Assembly: GCA_003552365.1 (NCBI GenBank)
Contig: PUKR01000089.1
Location: 1 to 6,009, forward strand
Reading direction: 5' to 3'
From: Syntrophomonadaceae bacterium
GTDB lineage: Bacteria; Bacillota; Dethiobacteria; DTU022
Length of the DNA stretch: 6,009 nt
Both the position numbers and the translations under genes were made by a program. Below, piece by piece: positions 1-3,258 of this stretch (the first letter of the stretch is position 1; every line of letters begins with the position of its first letter). Under the pieces are notes generated by a model. That model made no database searches, was not told where the DNA came from, and was given only the letters and a program-made list of their open reading frames with translations.

Positions 1-516
1 AACCGGGTCCAGGAAGCGGCCGAACAGTTGAAAAGCTTACCGAATGCCAGGTGGCATTTTATCGGCCACCTGCAGACTAACAAGGTTAAAGATGTTTTAC
101 CGGCATACTCGCTGATTCATACTCTCGACCGTCATTCACTGGCCAGGAAACTGCAGCAGGTTGCCGAAAGATTTGATTCTACCGTTGAAACCTTAATCCA
201 GGTCAACGTTTCCGGAGAAGAGAGCAAATTTGGCTTAAATCCGGAAGACTTATCCGCTTTTATCGAGGGACTGGCAACTTACGATCGCATTAGAGTGCGC
301 GGGTTGATGACCATGGCTCCCTACGTTGAAGATGTTGAAACAGTCCGCCCTTATTTTAAAAAACTGCGGCAACTCAGGGATGAAAATACCAGGTCCGGCC
401 TTGACCTGCCGGAGTTATCGATGGGAATGACCAATGATTTTAATGTGGCTATAGAAGAGGGCGCCACCATGGTACGCATCGGCAGCGCTTTGTTCAATAA
501 TATGGAAAGCAGGTGA
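1..516 (+). CDS. yggS: YggS/YlmE family pyridoxal-phosphate homeostasis protein (C-terminal part, cut by window start)
   Basis: The reading frame is open from base 1, so the first visible TTG or ATG is not the real start; 171 codons of a protein that is usually about 225-235 residues are present. Family members are single-domain TIM-barrel proteins that bind pyridoxal 5'-phosphate and buffer the free cofactor and amino/keto-acid pools; no enzymatic reaction is established. Visible family motifs, numbered in this fragment, are NRVQE at 1-5, WHFIGHLQTNK at 18-28, NVSGEESKFG at 69-78, GLMTMAP at 101-107 and LSMGMTNDF at 139-147, followed by the phosphate-binding-side GATMVRIGSALF segment. The lysine that carries PLP lies in the missing N-terminal part and cannot be checked. 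The stop is 4 bp before yggT, and the last codons contain its Shine-Dalgarno (AGGTG), so the two are probably co-transcribed and translationally coupled. The family call is secure from the motifs. Confidence 0.95.
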   Translation, partial: NRVQEAAEQLKSLPNARWHFIGHLQTNKVKDVLPAYSLIHTLDRHSLARKLQQVAERFDSTVETLIQVNVSGEESKFGLNPEDLSAFIEGLATYDRIRVRGLMTMAPYVEDVETVRPYFKKLRQLRDENTRSGLDLPELSMGMTNDFNVAIEEGATMVRIGSALFNNMESR

Positions 517-520
517 TGAA

Positions 521-805
521 ATGAACCTTGTAGCGGAAGGATTGTTGATTTTTATCAATATTTATACCTATATTCTGCTGGGCAGGATTATCATGTCCTG
601 GTTTATGAGGGGAACCGGGGGAAGCGAAATAGTACAGCAGATTTACCAGCTGCTTTATGGATTAACGGAGCCTCTGCTCGCGCCCCTGCGCAGCATTATT
701 CCTTCGGTGAGCATGGGCATGGGAGCCCTGGATCTTTCCCCGATAATCCTTTTAATCCTGCTTCGGATTGCCCGGCAGATTATTTACCAGCAAATATATT
801 TTTAA
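521..805 (+). CDS. yggT: YggT/YlmG family small integral membrane protein
   Basis: A 94-residue protein with the two-helix architecture of the YggT (YlmG) family. A hydrophobic segment spans about residues 5-27 and a second about 70-88. Between them is the family signature LTEPLLAPLRSIIP (48-61), and LDLSP (70-74) opens the second helix. The family sits in the cytoplasmic membrane. Its exact role is unknown; relatives are linked by gene neighbourhood to cell division, and plant plastid homologues to nucleoid and division-site organisation. The ATG is supported by AGGTG at 511-515 with 5 nt spacing, overlapping the end of yggS. In Bacillus-type clusters sepF normally separates these two genes, but here nothing does. 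The downstream ylmH start is 22 bp after the stop with its own ribosome binding site, consistent with one operon. Confidence 0.93.
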   Translation: MNLVAEGLLIFINIYTYILLGRIIMSWFMRGTGGSEIVQQIYQLLYGLTEPLLAPLRSIIPSVSMGMGALDLSPIILLILLRIARQIIYQQIYF

Positions 806-827
806 AATAATACCTGGAGGCTGATAG

Positions 828-1595
828 ATGGGCGCGGAAACTCCTCTTTCAGAAGAAGAAAAGCAGTGGCAGGAACATTTTAACCGGAAACTGGCGGAAG
901 TAAGCGGCAGGGGGGTTTACAGCACTGCCTTTTTGGACCCCCGCCAGCTTGAATTGGCCGAATCCGCCCTGGGCAAACACCCCGAACTGACCTACACGGT
1001 TTACGGGGGATATCCTAATGCGGAAAGAAATGCACTGTGCATTTTTCCTTCGGAACACAAGGGTTCCCTGCCCCCGGTTACCGCGGTTATTATCAGGTGG
1101 CCCGGCAGTGAAGCAGAAATCGGTCACCGGGATTTGCTGGGAGCTGTTTTAGGTTTGGGCCTGCGCCGCGACCAGGTGGGCGATATTGTAATGCTGGAGG
1201 AAGGCGGCGCAGCCGTTATGGTCATGGAAACGAAAGCCGAGTATGTTTGCTCCAATTTACTGCAGGCAGGCAATATGCCTGTGGACTGTTCGATTTGTGA
1301 ACCGGAAAAACTGCCCCTGGTTAAAGAGAATGGTAAAGAAATCAAGGGAACGGTGGCCAGTTTACGCCTTGATTCAATCCTTTCGCTGGGCTTTGGCGCT
1401 TCCCGGTCCAAGGTGGTCCGCCTGGTTAAAGGCGGGCTGGTTATGGTTAACTGGCGCCCGGTTGATTCCCCTTCCCTGCAGTTGAACGAAGGAGACCAGT
1501 TATCTCTAAGAGGAAGGGGGAGGCTGTATATAAGTTCGGTGGAAGGAAGGACCCGCAAGGGCAGGATACACCTAAAACTGAAAAAATACAGCTAA
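828..1595 (+). CDS. ylmH: YlmH family S4-domain RNA-binding protein
   Basis: A 255-residue protein, matching the roughly 257 residues of Bacillus YlmH. The start is chosen for CTGGAGG at 814-820, 7 nt upstream of ATG. The N-terminal half is the YlmH-specific domain, with YGGYPNAERN at 59-68 and the diagnostic GHRDLLGAVLGLGLRRDQVGDI at about 99-120. The C-terminal S4 domain, about residues 179-240, starts LRLDSILSLGFGASRSKV and ends in a basic tail rich in K and R that fits RNA binding. Family knowledge: Bacillus YlmH associates with large ribosomal subunits and has been implicated in handling obstructed subunits, overlapping the related S4 protein RqcP; the cluster position originally suggested a division role. 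No catalytic residues are expected. Overlapping antisense frames at 849-1127 and 1124-1558 are shadows. No clear terminator follows the stop, so read-through into divIVA is possible. Confidence 0.92.
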   Translation: MGAETPLSEEEKQWQEHFNRKLAEVSGRGVYSTAFLDPRQLELAESALGKHPELTYTVYGGYPNAERNALCIFPSEHKGSLPPVTAVIIRWPGSEAEIGHRDLLGAVLGLGLRRDQVGDIVMLEEGGAAVMVMETKAEYVCSNLLQAGNMPVDCSICEPEKLPLVKENGKEIKGTVASLRLDSILSLGFGASRSKVVRLVKGGLVMVNWRPVDSPSLQLNEGDQLSLRGRGRLYISSVEGRTRKGRIHLKLKKYS

Positions 1596-1662
1596 ACAGG
1601 CAGGATTAGCAGCCGGATTGTCGAATTCAGCAGGTATTGGAATGTATCGTAAATTTACTATT

Positions 1663-1693
1663 TTGACAAGTATTTTTTTTGGTAGAGTATTAT
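1663..1693 (+). promoter_or_regulatory. Putative sigma-A promoter for divIVA
   Basis: A perfect TTGACA (-35) lies at 1663-1668 and TATTAT (-10) at 1688-1693. The 19-bp spacer is longer than the ideal 17 bp and contains a run of eight T. Transcription would start near 1700 and give a leader of about 30 nt with the Shine-Dalgarno of divIVA. The -10 box overlaps an in-frame ATG at 1692, which argues against that ATG being the translation start. Assigned by eye; moderate confidence because of the spacer. Confidence 0.55.
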
Positions 1694-1717
1694 GATTTTT
1701 GTTCATTTTACAGGATC

Positions 1718-1724
1718 AGGAGGG
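1718..1724 (+). promoter_or_regulatory. Ribosome binding site that fixes the divIVA start
   Basis: AGGAGGG lies 6 nt upstream of the ATG at 1731 and is nearly a perfect Shine-Dalgarno. The alternative upstream in-frame ATG at 1692 has no such site and would add 13 residues (starting MIFVHFTGS) that DivIVA proteins lack. The start at 1731 gives MTITPMDIQN, which matches the usual DivIVA N-terminus. Confidence 0.9.
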
Positions 1725-1730
1725 ATAGAG

Positions 1731-2588
1731 ATGACAATCACGCCGATGGATATACAGAATAAAGAGTTTGAGCGTGCTTTCAGGGGTTACGACATTGAGG
1801 ATGTGGATGAATTTCTGGACCAGGTGGCTAAAGATTTAGAGCAGTTGCTCCGGGAAAACGCCGAACTGAAAGATCAACTCAGTCAGCTGCAGGAGAAAAA
1901 CAAGCATTACCAGAAGCTCGAAGAATCGATGCACAATGCGATTGTAGTAGCCCAGGAAACAGCTGAGGAAGTTAAGCAAAATGCTAAACGTGAAGCAGAC
2001 CTAATCAGGCGCGAAGCAGAAAAAGAAGGCCAGCGTATTGTAGAAGAGGCCCGTTACCGTTCAAGCAAAATTTTGTCGGAGCAGGAAGAATTGTTTAAGC
2101 AGGCCCAGGTTTTTAAAATGCGCTTTCGTTCCTTCATAGAAGCGCAACTTTCCAACCTGGAAAGTGAAGACTGGCTGACAGAAGCGAACCGGGAAATAAC
2201 CGGCAGAGAAATGAAAAAAGAATTTGAGCCGCAGCTAAATTATGAAACCGACCGCACTCAGCGTTCGGAGCGGCACTTCGATTACCAGCGTGATTATGGA
2301 TCAAAACCGGATTATGGCTCGGAACCTGATTTCGAAGCGGATAAAGATTTCGAATCTACCCGTGATTTTGAACCGCGGTCTGATTTTGAAGCAAAGCCTG
2401 ATTTTGAACCAAAGCCTGATTTCGACCCCAAGCCCGATTTTGATCCCAGGCAGGATTATAAATCAAGGCAGGATTCCAGTATTGACCAGGATTTTGAACC
2501 ACAGTTTGATTTTGAGCCGGAGCCGGACTTTGAATCGACCCGAGAGTGGGACAATGAGGAGGATCACGAAAAAGATTCCGATTACTAA
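1731..2588 (+). CDS. divIVA: DivIVA cell-division/pole-targeting protein with a 14-unit hexapeptide tail
   Basis: A 285-residue protein; DivIVA of Bacillus is about 164 residues. Residues 1-60 form the lipid-binding domain and first coiled coil: TPMDIQNKEF, then FRGYD with F17 and R18 at the positions known in Bacillus to insert into and contact the membrane, then VDEFLDQV. Residues about 65-145 form the second coiled coil with conserved VVAQETAEEVKQNA, LIRREAEKEG and VFKMRFRSFIEAQL. The core ends near residue 152. DivIVA self-assembles at negatively curved membrane at septa and poles and recruits partner proteins. Residues 188-271 are a tandem hexapeptide repeat of type D-(F/Y)-E-P-x-P, followed by an acidic end. 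The tail is charged, proline-rich and probably disordered; its function is unknown. The gene has its own probable promoter but may also be read from the upstream operon. The family call is firm; only the tail is unusual. Confidence 0.95.
   Translation: MTITPMDIQNKEFERAFRGYDIEDVDEFLDQVAKDLEQLLRENAELKDQLSQLQEKNKHYQKLEESMHNAIVVAQETAEEVKQNAKREADLIRREAEKEGQRIVEEARYRSSKILSEQEELFKQAQVFKMRFRSFIEAQLSNLESEDWLTEANREITGREMKKEFEPQLNYETDRTQRSERHFDYQRDYGSKPDYGSEPDFEADKDFESTRDFEPRSDFEAKPDFEPKPDFDPKPDFDPRQDYKSRQDSSIDQDFEPQFDFEPEPDFESTREWDNEEDHEKDSDY
2292..2543 (+). repeat. 18-bp in-frame tandem repeat (14 units) encoding the DivIVA hexapeptide tail
   Basis: Fourteen consecutive 18-bp units encode residues 188-271: DYGSKP, DYGSEP, DFEADK, DFESTR, DFEPRS, DFEAKP, DFEPKP, DFDPKP, DFDPRQ, DYKSRQ, DSSIDQ, DFEPQF, DFEPEP, DFESTR. 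Aspartate is at position 1 in all units, and F or Y at position 2 in 13 of 14. The two identical DFESTR units use different synonymous codons, so the peptide is better conserved than the DNA. That points to an old repeat held by selection rather than a recent slippage expansion. Repeat-bearing frames on other strands or phases here are by-products. Confidence 0.9.
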
Positions 2589-2595
2589 AAAGATA

Positions 2596-2620
2596 GCCGG
2601 TCACTCTTATTGACCTTGGC
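2596..2620 (+). other. Inverted repeat overlapping the T-box promoter -35 box
   Basis: GGTCA at 2599-2603 pairs with TGACC at 2611-2615 across a 7-nt loop. The stem can be extended by GCC (2596-2598) with GGC (2618-2620) past a two-T bulge. It lies just after the divIVA stop, so it could be a weak transcription stop, but there is no T-run directly after it. The right arm is also part of the -35 region of the next promoter, so a protein-binding role is an alternative. Low confidence in either function. Confidence 0.25.
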
Positions 2621-2638
2621 CGGTTGACATGCTACAAT
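2610..2638 (+). promoter_or_regulatory. Sigma-A-like promoter of the ileS T-box transcript
   Basis: TTGACC at 2610-2615 and TACAAT at 2633-2638 are separated by exactly 17 bp. Transcription would start near 2645, shortly before the base of T-box Stem I. A second -35-like TTGACA at 2624-2629 has no good -10 at proper distance (CATAAG at 2645-2650 after 15 bp is poor), so the first pair is preferred. Confidence 0.7.
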
Positions 2639-2644
2639 TTTGGT

Positions 2645-2902
2645 CATAAGCTGTGAACGGGGCGTAAAAGCGGATTTTTAAGCTTATGCAGAGAGCCGGT
2701 GTTATAGGTGAGAGTCCGGTTAAGTTATTCCGCTGCAAATCACCCGGGAGCTTCCGCCCGAAATCCTTGTCAAAAGTGAGTGTAGGCGCGGACGGCAGCT
2801 GCCGTTATCAGCTCTGTTAAGGAGGCTAGCAGTAAAATTGCAGCCAGTAGGGTGGTACCGCGGGAGAAATCTCGTCCCTTTCCAGGGGACGAGTTTTTGT
2901 TT
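2645..2902 (+). promoter_or_regulatory. T-box riboswitch (isoleucine tRNA-sensing leader of ileS)
   Basis: Hand folding gives the full class architecture. In Stem I, base CGGG 2658-2661 pairs with CCCG 2743-2746, AGCGGA 2669-2674 with TCCGCT 2729-2734, AGCTTA 2681-2686 with TAAGTT 2721-2726, and distal CCGG 2696-2699 with CCGG 2716-2719. AGAGAG (2690-2695) and loop GGTG (2707-2710) are the conserved bulge and terminal-loop motifs. The specifier loop holds ATC (2739-2741), an Ile codon followed by A. Stem II is around 2753-2791. Hairpin ACGGC-agct-GCCGT (2792-2805) with F-box-like CCGTTA fits Stem IIA/B. Stem III is 2824-2845. The T-box AGGGTGGTACCGCG starts at 2849; its TGGT matches the acceptor end of a tRNA with A73, as in tRNA-Ile. 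AGGG 2849-2852 can pair with CCCT 2876-2879 as antiterminator, which excludes the terminator. Uncharged tRNA-Ile is therefore expected to allow read-through into ileS. Confidence 0.95.
2871..2902 (+). terminator. Intrinsic terminator of the ileS T-box
   Basis: CTCGTCCC (2871-2878) pairs perfectly with GGGACGAG (2886-2893) across a 7-nt loop and is followed by TTTTTGTTT. Its left arm contains CCC used by the antiterminator, so the two structures are mutually exclusive, as the T-box mechanism requires. Confidence 0.93.
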
Positions 2903-2905
2903 GAG

Positions 2906-2917
2906 CAGCCAATTAAG
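2906..2917 (+). repeat. Left copy of the direct repeat flanking the pre-ileS segment
   Basis: CAGCCAATTAAG here recurs at 3230-3242 as CAGCCTAATTAAG, identical apart from one extra T. The left copy begins 4 nt after the terminator T-tract and the right copy ends 1 nt before the ileS Shine-Dalgarno. The arrangement resembles a target-site duplication left by an insertion, or the two ends of a duplicated segment. By rough estimate, chance within a few hundred bases is a few per cent, so it is suggestive only. Confidence 0.6.
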
Positions 2918-3229
2918 TTTTAAAGTCACTTTTTGGCCCTGTTGTTATATTTTGGACCGGGGACATTTCAGGTAAAATGGCTACAGTGGGCATTATGGCA
3001 AAGGGTGTAGCCGGCCTGTCTGCATAGATTCAGGCCGCCGAGGCCCAAAGCCTTCGATGGTGAATGCTAAACTGTAGCCGAAACGAAGGCCAGCAGCTTG
3101 AGTCGCTGCCGTTTCCCTTAGGTGAGCGCCGTCACCAGTTCAAAAGCAGCACGGCTGAGCAGACATAAATAGTTTTGCCAGGCATATCACAGTTATGCCG
3201 GTGCTGCCTGTGATGCAGATAAGTATAAC
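2918..3229 (+). other. Insertion-like non-coding segment between T-box and ileS
   Basis: About 312 bp lie between the two direct-repeat copies. I see no convincing gene, no transposase fragment and no strong terminal inverted repeat; the best is GTTATA at 2944-2949 against GTATAAC at 3223-3229. The first 60 bp are AT-rich and plain. A weak promoter-like TTGGAC (2952-2957) and TAAAAT (2973-2978) with a 15-bp spacer precede the structured part, but its start site would fall inside the first stem. No poly-T terminator is present, so a transcript reading through the T-box should carry the whole segment into the ileS mRNA. Excising one repeat copy plus the segment would place the ileS ribosome binding site within about 30 nt of the T-box terminator, the normal layout. 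The origin by insertion is inferred. Confidence 0.45.
2979..3214 (+). ncRNA. Candidate structured RNA of unknown family in the ileS leader
   Basis: Perfect complementary segments cover much of the stretch. P1 is GGCTACAGT 2979-2987 with ACTGTAGCC 3071-3079. P1' is GGCTACA 2979-2985 with TGTAGCC 3006-3012, exclusive with P1. P1a is GCATT 2990-2994 with AATGC 3063-3067. P2 is CGGCCTG 3012-3018 with CAGGCCG 3031-3037. P3 is GCCTTCG 3050-3056 with CGAAGGC 3084-3090. P4 is GCAGC 3093-3097 with GCTGC 3105-3109. P5 is GGTGA 3121-3125 with TCACC 3132-3136. P6 is GCAGCAC 3146-3152 with GTGCTGC 3201-3207. P7 is GGCATA 3181-3186 with TATGCC 3194-3199. P8 is TCACAG 3187-3192 with CTGTGA 3208-3213. P1+P3 and P7+P8 are pseudoknots. 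I looked for hallmarks of tmRNA, RNase P RNA, SRP RNA, cobalamin, lysine, Mg2+ and c-di-AMP riboswitches, a second T-box, group I/II introns and common small ribozymes, and found none convincing. Covariation is untested. Confidence 0.45.
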
Positions 3230-3242
3230 CAGCCTAATTAAG
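3230..3242 (+). repeat. Right copy of the direct repeat flanking the pre-ileS segment
   Basis: CAGCCTAATTAAG matches the left copy at 2906-2917 except for one inserted T. It abuts the ileS ribosome binding site, so if an insertion occurred it left the translation signal intact. Confidence 0.6.
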
Positions 3243-3243
3243 C

Positions 3244-3250
3244 GGAGGAG
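3244..3250 (+). promoter_or_regulatory. Ribosome binding site of ileS
   Basis: GGAGGAG lies 8 nt before the ATG at 3259. It supports that start, which gives the usual IleRS N-terminus MDYRDTLNLPKTDFPMRA. Confidence 0.9.
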
Positions 3251-3258
3251 AAGAAGAC

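Noticed and set aside
849..1558. Two antisense open frames opposite ylmH
   Set aside because: Shadow frames of a well-supported coding gene; no ribosome binding site and no recognisable protein motifs.
1692..1730. Upstream ATG as start of divIVA
   Set aside because: It overlaps the -10 box, lacks a Shine-Dalgarno and would add residues not found in the family; the ATG at 1731 has an excellent site.
2242..2613. Alternative-frame and antisense repetitive open frames over the divIVA tail
   Set aside because: Their repeats are by-products of the 18-bp repeat that keeps the divIVA frame open; no independent start signals.
2720..2929. Antisense open frame across the T-box
   Set aside because: It lies over the conserved T-box, antiterminator and terminator, whose RNA function explains the sequence.
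2995..3027. A 10-codon leader-peptide-like frame, MAKGVAGLSA
   Set aside because: Only a weak GTGGG precedes it, it has no isoleucine codons, and it ends inside a predicted hairpin; too short and unsupported to call.
3115..3136. Mg2+ (M-box) riboswitch, suggested by TTAGGTGAG
   Set aside because: The similarity stops after these bases; the following conserved GCTCCT and TGCTGCCC portions of the M-box are absent.
3064..3168. A 34-codon open frame (ATG at 3064, TAA at 3166) in the segment before ileS
   Set aside because: There is no usable Shine-Dalgarno at proper spacing, the peptide is of no recognised family, and the frame runs through strands of several predicted RNA stems; better explained as chance.
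2918..3258. A second, tandem T-box
   Set aside because: No second TGGNACCGCG element and no AGAGAG/GGTG Stem I arrangement is present.
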